Assembly (NCBI RefSeq): GCF_030142155.1
Contig: NZ_CP126247.1
Location: forward strand, 1,116,001 to 1,180,000
Source of the DNA: Arthrobacter sp. zg-Y820
GTDB taxonomy: Bacteria; Actinomycetota; Actinomycetes; Actinomycetales; Micrococcaceae
Direction of reading: 5' to 3'
DNA: 64,000 bases
Part shown: positions 48,159-57,195 of the stretch, in pieces
Numbering within the stretch: position 1 is the stretch's first letter
How the letters are laid out: each line of letters opens with the position of its first letter
Program-made: the position numbers and the translations under genes
The notes under the pieces: generated by a model
Databases searched by the model: none
What the model saw: the letters and a program-made list of their open reading frames with translations, nothing else
What the model was told of the DNA's origin: nothing

Positions 48159-49145
48159 GTGACTGCCGCAACGCTGCCCCGGATGGCCGGAGCCTCCCGT
48201 CTGCCCCTGGCCGCCGGCCTGCTGCTGGCCCTGCTGGCCGGTCTGGCCGTGCCCGTGCAGGCCCGCGCCAACGGCGCGCTCGGCGCCCGGATGAATGACA
48301 GCCTGGGGGCCGCCCTGGCCAGCATCGCCGTCGGGCTGGTCTGTATCGGGCTGGTGACCGTCCTGCTGCCCTCCGGCCGGGCCGGTGCCCGCCAGTTCCT
48401 TCCGGCCCTGCGCGAGCGCCGTTTTCCCCGCTGGTATGTCCTCGCCGGCGGCATTGGCGGCTACTTCGTCCTCACCCAGTCCCTGACGGTGGGCCTGCTG
48501 GGCGTTGCTGTCTTCACCGTCGCCACCGTGGCGGGGCAGACCCTGACCGGGCTGCTGGTGGACCGGATCGGCATGGGCCCGGCCGGGCGCAAACCGGTGA
48601 CTGCGGCGCGCGCGGCGGGCGCGGTCCTGACCATCGCCGCCGTCGCCTGGGCGCTGAGCCCGAAGCTCGACGGCGGATCGCCGGCTGACCTGCTGCTCCC
48701 GGTCCTGCTGCCCCTGACCGCAGGAATGCTGATCAGTTTCCAGCAGGCGATGAACGGCACCACCAGCGTTCAGTACGGCACTTCGCTGACCGCCACTCTG
48801 GTGAACCTGGTGGTCGGCACCGCGGTCCTCCTGATCTGCTGGCTGGTCAAGTCGGCCCTGTGGGGTTTCGGCGGTGCCCTGCCGACGGAATGGTATCTGT
48901 ACCTGGGCGGCCCGCTGGGCGTTTGCTATGTCGGGCTGGGCGCCATGCTGGTCCGCCATCTGGGGGTGCTGCTGACCGGCCTGGGCATGATCTGCGGGCA
49001 GCTGATCGGCTCGCTGCTGCTGGACGCGGTGCTGCCCGCGGCGGGATCCGGCGTCGGCGCCGCCACCATCGCCGGGACCGCCCTGACCCTGGCCGCCATG
49101 GTGCTGGCCACCCTGCCGTGGAGCCGGCGCAAAGTGCGCCGATAG
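48159..49145 (+). CDS. DMT family transporter (DUF606/YdcZ type), copy 2
   Basis: 328 aa. Residue for residue close to copy 1 (VQARANGALGARMNDSLGAALASI, RRFPRWYVLAGGIGGYFVL, SFQQAMNGTTSVQYGTSLTATLVNL). Tandem duplication with separate leaderless promoters, so the two can be expressed independently. Solute unknown. Confidence 0.88.
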   Translation: MTAATLPRMAGASRLPLAAGLLLALLAGLAVPVQARANGALGARMNDSLGAALASIAVGLVCIGLVTVLLPSGRAGARQFLPALRERRFPRWYVLAGGIGGYFVLTQSLTVGLLGVAVFTVATVAGQTLTGLLVDRIGMGPAGRKPVTAARAAGAVLTIAAVAWALSPKLDGGSPADLLLPVLLPLTAGMLISFQQAMNGTTSVQYGTSLTATLVNLVVGTAVLLICWLVKSALWGFGGALPTEWYLYLGGPLGVCYVGLGAMLVRHLGVLLTGLGMICGQLIGSLLLDAVLPAAGSGVGAATIAGTALTLAAMVLATLPWSRRKVRR

Positions 49146-49299
49146 CCGGCTTTCGCCGCGCTCACCTTAAGCTGGTAGTTGTAGCTTTTGCCCTCCGCAG
49201 TCCCTCACCGTGCAACCTGCCGGTGCATACCGCGGACGGGACCATGAGCGGACCGCACCCAGCGGCCCTGTAAACACGAAAGAACGGCGGTACCATTCC

Positions 49300-50688
49300 A
49301 TGGCTTCGACCAAATCCAAGCTGGATCCGATCATCTCCCTCGCCAAGCGCCGGGGGTTCGTCTTCCAGTCGGGTGAGATTTACGGCGGGTCCCGCTCCGC
49401 TTGGGACTACGGACCCCTCGGCGTCGAGCTCAAGGAAAACATCAAGAAGCAGTGGTGGCAGCACATGGTCCGCGGCCGCGACGACGTCGTCGGGCTGGAT
49501 TCCGCCGTCATCCTGCCGCGCCAGGTCTGGGAGGCCTCCGGCCACGTCGAGGTCTTCTCCGACCCGCTGGTCGAGTGCCTGAGCTGCCACAAGCGCTACC
49601 GCGCAGACCACCTCGAAGAGGCCTACGAGGAGAAGAAGGGCCACGCGCCGGAAAACGGCCTGGCCGACATTGCCTGCGTCAACTGCGGGACCAAGGGCCA
49701 GTGGACCGAGCCGCAGGAATTCTCCGGCCTGCTCAAGACCTTCCTGGGTCCGGTCGCCAACGAAGAGGGCATGCACTACCTGCGCCCGGAAACCGCTCAG
49801 GGCATCTTCGTGAACTTCAACAACGTGCTGACCACCTCGCGCAAGAAGCCGCCGTTCGGCATCGGCCAGATCGGCAAGAGCTTCCGCAACGAAATCACGC
49901 CGGGCAACTTCATCTTCCGCACCCGCGAGTTCGAGCAGATGGAAATGGAGTTCTTCGTCGAGCCGGGCACCGACGAGGAATGGCACAAGTACTGGATCGA
50001 AAACCGGTTCAACTGGTACACCGGCCTGGGCATCGATCCGGAAAACCTGCGCCTCTTCGAACACCCGAAGGAAAAGCTGAGCCACTACTCCAAGGGCACC
50101 ACCGACGTTGAATACCGCTTCGGCTTCGCCGGTTCCGAGTGGGGCGAGCTGGAGGGCGTCGCCAACCGCACCGACTTCGACCTCGGCACGCACTCCAAGC
50201 ACTCCGGCACCGACCTGAGCTACTTCAACCAGGCCACCAACGAGCGCTTCACGCCGTACGTGATTGAGCCCGCCGCCGGCCTGACCCGTTCCTTCATGGC
50301 GTTCCTGGTGGATTCCTACACCGAGGACGAGGCCCCCAACGCCAAGGGCGGCGTCGACAAGCGCACGGTCCTGAAGCTGGATCCGCGCCTGGCCCCGGTC
50401 AAGGCCGCCGTCCTGCCGCTGAGCCGCAACGAGGACCTCTCGCCGAAGGCCAAGGACCTCGCCGCGCAGCTGCGCCGCAGCTGGAACATCGACTTCGACG
50501 ACGCCGGCGCCATTGGCCGCCGCTACCGCCGCCAGGACGAAATCGGCACCCCGTTCTGCATCACCGTGGACTTCGACACCCTCGAAGACCAGGCCGTGAC
50601 CGTGCGCGAGCGCGACTCCATGGCGCAGGAGCGGGTGAGTCTGGACAAGGTCGAGGGCTACCTCGCGGAAAGGCTGATTGGCGCGTAA
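49300..50688 (+). CDS. glyS: Glycine--tRNA ligase
   Basis: 462 aa, class II, the dimeric alpha2 type. Motif 1-3 blocks: [36 protein letters not shown] (motif 2) and [11 protein letters not shown] with C-terminal anticodon domain (about 360-462). ATG 49300 follows GAACGGCGG; the stop overlaps the next start (TAATG). Confidence 0.97.
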   Translation: MASTKSKLDPIISLAKRRGFVFQSGEIYGGSRSAWDYGPLGVELKENIKKQWWQHMVRGRDDVVGLDSAVILPRQVWEASGHVEVFSDPLVECLSCHKRYRADHLEEAYEEKKGHAPENGLADIACVNCGTKGQWTEPQEFSGLLKTFLGPVANEEGMHYLRPETAQGIFVNFNNVLTTSRKKPPFGIGQIGKSFRNEITPGNFIFRTREFEQMEMEFFVEPGTDEEWHKYWIENRFNWYTGLGIDPENLRLFEHPKEKLSHYSKGTTDVEYRFGFAGSEWGELEGVANRTDFDLGTHSKHSGTDLSYFNQATNERFTPYVIEPAAGLTRSFMAFLVDSYTEDEAPNAKGGVDKRTVLKLDPRLAPVKAAVLPLSRNEDLSPKAKDLAAQLRRSWNIDFDDAGAIGRRYRRQDEIGTPFCITVDFDTLEDQAVTVRERDSMAQERVSLDKVEGYLAERLIGA

Positions 50689-51596
50689 TGGCATTGACGT
50701 TCCGCCCCTGGCGTGAAGATGACGACCTGGCCCTGAACGAGCTCTGGGGCGACCCGGAAACCGTGCAGGCCGGACAGTTCCGTGCCGTGCTCCGCCCGTC
50801 CTCGGACGAGCCGTGGAGCCGGTGCATCGTGGCCGAGGACGACGACATTCCGGTGGCTGCCGGCGTCGTCTACGAAACCTCGCTGCATCCGGACCGGCTG
50901 TGGGTGTACGTGGAGGTGGCCCGGGAGAACCGGCGCGCCGGCCTCGGCTCCACCCTGCTGGCCATGCTGCGGGGTGAAGCCGAAATGGCGCCGTCGGGCG
51001 TCACCGCCATGCGCGCGAAGGTGGAGCCGGGCTCGTCCGGCGCCGCGTTTGCCGCGGCGGCCGGTTTCTCCCGGATCCAGCGCTCCCGCGTGGTCGTAGT
51101 GGAGCCGGGCCGGATCAGCCTGCCCGTGTTCAACGACGACTCCGGTCCGCAGCTGGACGAGGCGGCCACCGGCTCGGTGGAACTGACGCAGGCCGTGGTG
51201 GCGTTCTACAACGCCGTGCACGGCTGGGACCGGTCCGAGATGACGCTGGGGCGCGCGCAGCAGATGCTGCTCAACGACGCCACCGGTGCCGCCGGCGCCG
51301 TCGTGCTGCGGGATGCGCCCAAGGCGCAGGGCGGGAAGATCGCCGCCTTTGCCGTGAGCTATACGAAGAACCGCACGGACGAGCCGGCCGATGTGTTCCT
51401 CGGCTACGATCCCGAGCTGGAGCAGTCAGAGCAGGAGGCGGCGCTGGAATCGCTGCTGGCGCTGCTGACCTACAAGTACCCGGTGCAGCTGGAGGTCGAC
51501 GAGTCCATGCGGCCCGTGGCCCGGATTGTCCAGGCACTGCTGCACAAGGGTGCCGCCCGCGAAGTCGGCCCGGCGACGGAGATCGTCAGCACCTAG
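50688..51596 (+). CDS. GNAT domain protein (two acetyltransferase-like halves)
   Basis: 302 aa. N-terminal half has motif A VEVARENRRAGLGSTLLAML. The C-terminal half (150-302) resembles a second, degenerate acetyltransferase domain, but lacks a clear motif A. The ATG overlaps the glyS stop, so coupled translation is likely. Substrate unknown. Confidence 0.82.
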   Translation: MALTFRPWREDDDLALNELWGDPETVQAGQFRAVLRPSSDEPWSRCIVAEDDDIPVAAGVVYETSLHPDRLWVYVEVARENRRAGLGSTLLAMLRGEAEMAPSGVTAMRAKVEPGSSGAAFAAAAGFSRIQRSRVVVVEPGRISLPVFNDDSGPQLDEAATGSVELTQAVVAFYNAVHGWDRSEMTLGRAQQMLLNDATGAAGAVVLRDAPKAQGGKIAAFAVSYTKNRTDEPADVFLGYDPELEQSEQEAALESLLALLTYKYPVQLEVDESMRPVARIVQALLHKGAAREVGPATEIVST

Positions 51597-51651
51597 GCCG
51601 GGTTTCATCGCGGCGGCTGGATTTCGGAGCTGCCGCAGGCCTGAAACAACG

Positions 51652-51697
51652 ACGACGGCGGGTGCCGGTTCCTTCGGGAGCCGGCGCCCGCCGTCGT
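51652..51697 (+). terminator. Large hairpin after the GNAT gene
   Basis: 17-bp stem ACGACGGCGGGTGCCGG with its complement at 51681-51697 (one G-U), 12-nt loop; no U-run. Confidence 0.7.
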
Positions 51698-51739
51698 TGT
51701 GCTTGCGGGGTAGCGGCCCGCGGCTCAGGTCCCTCGGTA

Positions 51740-51880
51740 GTACAGATGACGGGCCCAATCCGGGTGCCTGCCCTTCGGATGCGCGCCCAGAGTACAGATA
51801 ACGGGCCTTTCCCAAGTCTCCGACCCATCCGTAGTACAGATAACGGGCCTATTCCGGGCTGAGAAGCCCGTTATCTGTAC
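51740..51880. repeat. GTACAGATAACGGGCC repeats (copy B of the intergenic family)
   Basis: Direct copies GTACAGATGACGGGCC (51740-51755), GTACAGATAACGGGCC (51792-51807), GTACAGATAACGGGCC (51834-51849), then an inverted copy AGCCCGTTATCTGTAC (51865-51880). The last two form a stem. An additional inverted GTGCAGCTATGGC copy (copy C) lies at 52191-52208. The spacer 51597-52410 holds these, the terminator above and an imperfect inverted repeat at 52016-52089, but no gene. Confidence 0.8.
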
Positions 51881-52015
51881 TTCGAACGATCGACGCATGA
51901 CCGGGCTGCCCCGAGGCTGTGCACCTGGGGCTCCGCTCGGCACACTCGGCGCGGGCTGGGGCCTTCGGATGCCGGCCGGCGTGTGATGACCGGGTGGCCG
52001 GGTGGTGCCGGCACG

Positions 52016-52089
52016 GGTTCCCAGTCTTTGTGGCGCGTGAGCACTCCCGGGGTCCCACCTGCCTCACCAGGTAACAAAGAGTGGGAACC
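52016..52089. repeat. Long imperfect inverted repeat
   Basis: GGTTCCCAGTCTTTGT (52016-52031) and ACAAAGAGTGGGAACC (52074-52089), 15 of 16 positions complementary, 42 bases apart. Could fold as a hairpin or be the ends of a small relic element. Confidence 0.7.
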
Positions 52090-52410
52090 AATGCGCGGAA
52101 CCGGCCGCCGCGGCCACCGAGGGCCGTCGCGGGCCGCCGCGGGCCGCCGCGGGAGGAGCCGAGACGCCGAGGTGCACTCGCTGGCGCAAAGTCGCCATAG
52201 CTGCACACTCGTGGCCAGTCCCGGCCGCGCGCGTCGTGGCCGGGTACCCGCCAGCCTGACCCGCCGCTCCCGCCGTCGTCGCCTCCCGCCGGCGACCCGC
52301 GGGCGGGTGAATTCGCAGAGACCGTCCTGACTTGCGACAATGATGCCGAACCGTGTTTCCTGCGTCCGTTCCGGTGGGCCGCAGCTCCGTGCCGACGCCG
52401 AAGGACCCCG

Positions 52411-53927
52411 ATGGGACACAGCCATTCTCCGCACTCCGACGAGCCGCCGTCGCCGGCTGCGCTGGCCGCCCGGCGCCGGGCGAACTGGCTGCTGACCTGG
52501 ATCCTGGTGCCGCTGGGGCTGCTGGCTGTGGTCGGAATGGTCCTGATGTGGCCGTCGGGGGACCGCAGCAGCATCACCGTCTCCGATCCGTACGCCACCG
52601 CCGACGGGGTCAAATTCGACACCGGCGAGGTGCAGCGTGTCAGCGAGGAGGACTGCCCGTCGTCGCAGGCGCTCGTGGAGGCCGGCGGCACCGCCCAGCA
52701 GTGCCTGGTTGCCTACACCGTTCCGAACGCCGGCGGTCCGACCATCCAGATCGAGGTGCCGCCGGAGGTCGCCAAGGGCGAGGTCATCGAGGCCGGCGAC
52801 ACCATCCGCTACCTCAACCTCGAGGCCGTGATGCAGGGCGGCGGGGGAGCTCCGCCGTATGTCTTCGTGGACTTCGTCCGCTCCGTCCCGATGGCGGCGC
52901 TGACCGTGCTGTACGCGGGAGTGGTGATCGCCGTCGCGCGCTGGCGGGGACTGCGTGCGCTGGTGGGGTTGGTCGGGGCCTATGCCGTGCTCGCCGGGTT
53001 CATCCTGCCGGGGCTGGTGGAGGGCAAGCCGCCGCTGCTGCTGGGGCTGATTGGTTCAAGCGTGATCATGTTCGGGGTGCTCTACTTTGCGCACGGCTTC
53101 ACCGCCCGGACCTCCACGGCGCTGCTCGGTACCCTGTTCGGACTGTCGATCACGGCGTGCCTGGCGGCGTGGGCCACCGATGCCGCCCACTTGGTGGGGG
53201 TCGACGACGAAAACGCCTACACGCTCATCAACTCGTCCGAGAGCATCTCCGTTTCGGGCATCATCCTGTGCGGGCTGATCATTTCCGGGTTGGGGGTGCT
53301 CAACGACGTCACCATCACCCAGTCCTCGGCGGTCTGGGAAATGTACGAGCTGGCTCCTGGCGCCAGCGCGAAACGCTCTTCTCCGGGGCGATGCGGGTGG
53401 GCCGGGACCACATTGCCTCCACCGTCTACACCATCGCCTTCGCCTACGCCGGCGCTGCCCTGCCCGTGCTGATCCTGGTGTCCCTGTACGACCGCCCCTT
53501 CCTGGACAGCATCACCAGCGGGGAGCTGGCCGAGGAAGTGATCCGCACGCTCGTGGGATCCGTCGGCCTCGTGCTGGCCATCCCGGTGACCACGGCGATC
53601 GCCGTGCTGGTGGTCAAGGCGGTCGGGATCAAGGGCGTTGGGGCGGAGGGCCCGCCCCGGAATCCTGCCGCGGTTGCGGGCGGGCTTGCGAATGGGGCGG
53701 GGCCCGACGGCAGGGGCGTGGGCGGCGTTGGCGTAGGCGGCGTTAAGCCGCACGGCCGGGACAGCTCTGCCGCGGTAGTTGCCGGTGTCCGTCCGCATGT
53801 TCCCGGGGGAACCGCCGAGGCGGACGAGCCCCAGGATCCGGCCGACGGCAGCACCCCTGACCTGCCCACTCGCCGGTCACTGAGCAGCCGGACGCAGCTC
53901 CCGACGGCTAGGGACGCGGAAGGCTAG
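52411..53927 (+). pseudogene. YibE/F family membrane protein, broken by a frameshift
   Basis: The first reading frame (52411-53472) encodes an N-terminal helix, a periplasmic domain and several helices, through VTITQSSAVWEMYEL, then ends in a nonsense tail. The family sequence continues at once in the next frame (RETLFSGAMRVGRDHIAST ... LVGSVGLVLAIPVTTAIAV), which stays open to 53927. The junction is at about 53366-53371 (CAGCGCGAAACG); one missing base there, for example AGC[C]GCGAA, would restore a product of about 505 aa. This may be a real mutation or a sequencing error in a GC-rich stretch. Start ATG 52411 has GAAGGA upstream. Confidence 0.82.
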
Positions 53928-53943
53928 AGCCGGGGACTGGAAC

Positions 53944-54439
53944 CCGCCAAGACCGCCGGATCTGCACTCTCGGTGTTGGAAGGGCGTTTATGGCTACCGA
54001 GACTGCAGATGTGCTGGTTTTGGCGCGTCGGTTCCCGTCGAGAGTGCATGTCTGGTGGCTTTGGCGCGGTGGATCCCGCCGGATCTGCGCTCTCGGTGCT
54101 GGAAACCCGCCAAGACCCGCTGGATCTGCGCTCTCGGTGCTGGAACGGGATCTCACGTGCAGATAATGGGGCTTCGGGAAATCTATCGTGCAGATCAGGG
54201 GCTGAAAAGGCCCGAAAACCGGCTTTTGGGCCCGTTATCTGCACTATGGATCGGCTCCGGGGGCTTGAGGTCAACCGTCGTGCAGAACAGGGGCTTTCGC
54301 GGGATCTTTCGTGCAGATAATGCTGCCTCGGGAAATCTCTCGTGCAGATCCGGCTGTCTGAAACGCCAAAAGGCGGTCCGGGAGTGCATTATCTGCACGA
54401 AGGATCCAGAGAGGGGCTGGGGGAGTGCATTATCTGCAC
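53944..54439. repeat. GTGCAGAT-family repeats (copy D, richest cluster)
   Basis: The spacer 53928-54608 has no gene. Class 1 copies: GTGCAGATAATGGGGCTT (54157-54174), GTGCAGATCAGGGGCT (54188-54203), inverted CCCGTTATCTGCAC (54231-54244), GTGCAGAACAGGGGCTT (54280-54296), GTGCAGATAATG (54311-54322), GTGCAGATCCGGCT (54342-54355), inverted CATTATCTGCAC (54387-54398, 54428-54439). Class 2 copies: GGATCTGCACTCTCGGTG (53958-53975), GGATCTGCGCTCTCGGTG (54081-54098, 54122-54139). The last two inverted copies are part of a 41-bp tandem duplication beginning with GGGAGTGCATTATCTGCAC. Confidence 0.85.
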
Positions 54440-54596
54440 AAAGGAATCCTGACAGGTGGCCGTCACCTCGAGCCCGGTCCGAATCGTGCGATCCACCCCG
54501 CCAACACCCCCACCCCAACACCCCACCCCAACGCCCACCCCAACCTCACTCCACACCCCGAACCCCACACCGCAAGCAGGATTTGCATCCACTTGC

Positions 54597-54608
54597 GAGA
54601 ATGGGGGT
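54597..54608 (+). promoter_or_regulatory. -10 box of leaderless dus gene
   Basis: GAGAAT (54597-54602), 6 bases before GTG 54609. Confidence 0.5.
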
Positions 54609-55781
54609 GTGACTGTTTTATCCCCTGAACTCAAGCTCGAGCTGCCGCCGCTGCAGCTGGGTCCCATCACCGTGGACACGCCGGTGATCCTGGCACCCAT
54701 GGCCGGCATCACCAACAAGGCCTTCCGCCGCCTCTGCCGCGAATACGGCGGCGGCCTGTTCGTGACGGAGATGGTCACCTCGCGGGCCCTCGTTGAGCGC
54801 TCGCCGGAGTCGCTGCGCATCATCGAGCACGACGACGACGAAAAGGTCCGCTCCGTCCAGCTGTACGGCGTGGATCCCGTGACCGTCGGTGCAGCCATCC
54901 GCATCCTCGTCGAGGAAGACCGCGCCGACCACATTGACCTGAACTTCGGCTGCCCCGTCCCCAAGGTCACCCGCAAGGGCGGCGGCTCGGCCCTGCCCTG
55001 GAAGCTGGACCTGTTCAAGGCCATCGTGCAGACCGCGGTGAAGGAAGCCTCCAAGGGCAATGTTCCGCTGACCATCAAAATGCGCAAGGGCATCGACGAG
55101 GACCACCTGACCTTCCTCGACGCCGGCCGGATTGCCCGCGACTCCGGCGTCGCCGCCGTCGCCCTGCACGGGCGCACCGCGTCCCAGTTCTACTCCGGCA
55201 AGGCCGACTGGTCGGCCATCGCCGAACTCCGCGAAGCACTGCCGGACATTCCGGTGCTGGGCAACGGCGACATCTGGTCCGCCGAGGACGCCATCGCCAT
55301 GGTGCGCGAAACCGGCGTCGACGGCGTCGTCATCGGCCGCGGCTGCCAGGGCCGGCCCTGGCTGTTCGGCGACCTGCAGGCCGCCTTCGAGGGCAGCGAC
55401 GTGCGCCACCGCCCGGGACTCAAGGAAGTCTCCGAGAGCGTTTACCGGCACGCCGAACTGCTGGTGGAGACCTTCGGCGGGGAAATGATGGCGCTGCGCG
55501 ACATCCGCAAGCACATGGCCTGGTACTTCAAGGGCTACGTGGTGGGCGGAGACCTCCGCGCGCAGCTGGCCACAGTGCCCACGCTGGAAGTGCTGCGCGA
55601 GCTGCTGGACCAGCTCGACCCCGAGGCCCCGTACCCGGGCGTCGACGCCGAAGGTCCGCGCGGGCGCGCCGGATCACCCAAGAAGACAGCACTGCCGGAA
55701 AACTGGCTGGAATCGCGCGAGCTCAACGCCGCGCAAAAGTCAGTCATTTCCGCAGCCGAACTCAACATTTCAGGTGGCTAA
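54609..55781 (+). CDS. dusB: tRNA-dihydrouridine synthase (Dus family)
   Basis: 390 aa FMN enzyme reducing uridines in tRNA D-loops. LAPMAGITNKAFR (FMN binding), LNFGCPVPKV with the catalytic Cys, IKMRKGID, ALHGRTASQFYSG and IGRGCQGRPW are Dus signatures; the active-site pattern is of the bacterial DusB-like clade common in actinobacteria. A C-terminal helical extension follows. Start GTG 54609; the ORF extends upstream into the repeat cluster without support. Followed by dgt after 6 bp. Confidence 0.92.
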   Translation: MTVLSPELKLELPPLQLGPITVDTPVILAPMAGITNKAFRRLCREYGGGLFVTEMVTSRALVERSPESLRIIEHDDDEKVRSVQLYGVDPVTVGAAIRILVEEDRADHIDLNFGCPVPKVTRKGGGSALPWKLDLFKAIVQTAVKEASKGNVPLTIKMRKGIDEDHLTFLDAGRIARDSGVAAVALHGRTASQFYSGKADWSAIAELREALPDIPVLGNGDIWSAEDAIAMVRETGVDGVVIGRGCQGRPWLFGDLQAAFEGSDVRHRPGLKEVSESVYRHAELLVETFGGEMMALRDIRKHMAWYFKGYVVGGDLRAQLATVPTLEVLRELLDQLDPEAPYPGVDAEGPRGRAGSPKKTALPENWLESRELNAAQKSVISAAELNISGG

Positions 55782-55787
55782 ACACCC

Positions 55788-57071
55788 ATGACCTTTCCGC
55801 AGGCTTTCCAAACCGCAGGCTATACCGACGTTGACCTTGCCCGCTGGGTCACCGAGCCTGCGAAAAACACCAACCGCACCCAGTTCGGCCGCGACCGCGC
55901 CCGGGTCCTGCACTCCTCGGCGCTGCGCCGGCTGGGCGCCAAGACCCAGGTGGTCGCCCCGGACACCGACGACTTCGTCCGGACCCGGCTGACCCACTCC
56001 CTCGAGGTGGCGCAGGTGGGCCGCGAGCTGGGCAACGCGCTGGGCTGCGATCCCGACGTCGTCGACGCCGCCTGCCTTTCGCATGACCTGGGGCACCCGC
56101 CGTTCGGGCACAACGGCGAGACCGCGCTGAACGACATCGCCCACGCCATCGGCGGCTTTGAGGGCAACGCGCAGACGCTGCGGCTGCTGACCCGGCTCGA
56201 GCCCAAGATCATTGCGCCCGACGGCGGGCCGGCCGGCCTGAACCTGACCCGCGCCTCCCTGGACGCCTCCTGCAAATATCCGTGGCGGATGGCCGACGCC
56301 CCGCTCGTCAACGGGCACCGCACCACCAAGTTCGGGGTCTACGAGGACGACATGCCGGTCTTCACCTGGCTGCGCGACGGCGCCCCCGCCGGCCGCTCCT
56401 GCCTCGAGGCGCAGGTCATGGACCTGGCCGATGACATTTCCTACTCCGTGCACGACGTCGAAGACGCCATCGTCGCCGGCCACGTGCAGCTCAAGTGGCT
56501 GGACAACCCGGACCAGCGCGCCCGCGTGGTCGGCTACACCCAGCAGTGGTACCTGCCCGGCACCGACGGCGCCGCGATCGAGGAGGCGCTGAAGCGGCTC
56601 GAGGCGGATCCGGTCTGGGTCCGCGAATCCGACGGCAGCCGCAAGGCGATGGCAGCGCTGAAGGACATGACCAGCCAGCTGATCGGCCGGTTCTGCAACA
56701 GCGCCCTGGAAGCCACCCGCGGCATTTACGGCACCGACCCGCTCACCCGCTACCACGCCGAGATGGTGGTGCCCGAGGAAACCCAGCTCGAAATCGCCGT
56801 CATGAAGGGCCTGGCCACCACGTTCGTGATGACCACCGACCAGCGCCAGCCGCTCTACGAACGGCAGCGCGAAATCCTCACCGCCCTCGTGGCGCAGCTG
56901 TCGGCCACCGGGGACCGGCACCTGGAGCCGATGTTCGCCGCGGACTGGCGGGACGCGGACGACGACGGCGCCCGGCTGCGCGTCGTCGTCGACCAGGTCG
57001 CCTCGCTGACGGACGGTTCGGCACTCGCCCTCCACGAACGGCTGGTGGGCCCGGTTCCTGCGCTCTGGTAG
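55788..57071 (+). CDS. dgt: dGTP triphosphohydrolase-like HD domain protein
   Basis: 427 aa. HD metal site: RTRLTHSLEV, CLSHDLGHPPFGHNGE and MDLADDISYSVHDVEDA. Hydrolyses dNTPs to nucleoside and triphosphate; the family occurs in actinobacteria next to dnaG and dus. Complete; ATG 55788, 6 bp after dus, so one operon. Confidence 0.93.
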   Translation: MTFPQAFQTAGYTDVDLARWVTEPAKNTNRTQFGRDRARVLHSSALRRLGAKTQVVAPDTDDFVRTRLTHSLEVAQVGRELGNALGCDPDVVDAACLSHDLGHPPFGHNGETALNDIAHAIGGFEGNAQTLRLLTRLEPKIIAPDGGPAGLNLTRASLDASCKYPWRMADAPLVNGHRTTKFGVYEDDMPVFTWLRDGAPAGRSCLEAQVMDLADDISYSVHDVEDAIVAGHVQLKWLDNPDQRARVVGYTQQWYLPGTDGAAIEEALKRLEADPVWVRESDGSRKAMAALKDMTSQLIGRFCNSALEATRGIYGTDPLTRYHAEMVVPEETQLEIAVMKGLATTFVMTTDQRQPLYERQREILTALVAQLSATGDRHLEPMFAADWRDADDDGARLRVVVDQVASLTDGSALALHERLVGPVPALW

Positions 57072-57195
57072 GGAATGTGGCCGGCTCTCTGGTGAACCGG
57101 CGGCTGAACCGTTAGCCTCTGGCGCGGGGTGGTTCAGCGTCCGGCGATTCACTATCGCCGGGCGGTCGGCCGGACACGCGCACCAGAGGACCGCT

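Noticed and set aside
49146..49299. T-box riboswitch before glyS
   Set aside because: I looked for the conserved T-box bulge and found no match; actinobacterial T-boxes are usually before ileS.
54456..54608. N-terminal extension of the Dus protein
   Set aside because: Translates as low-complexity Pro/Thr/His from the repeat spacer; the -10 box at 54597 sets the start at 54609.
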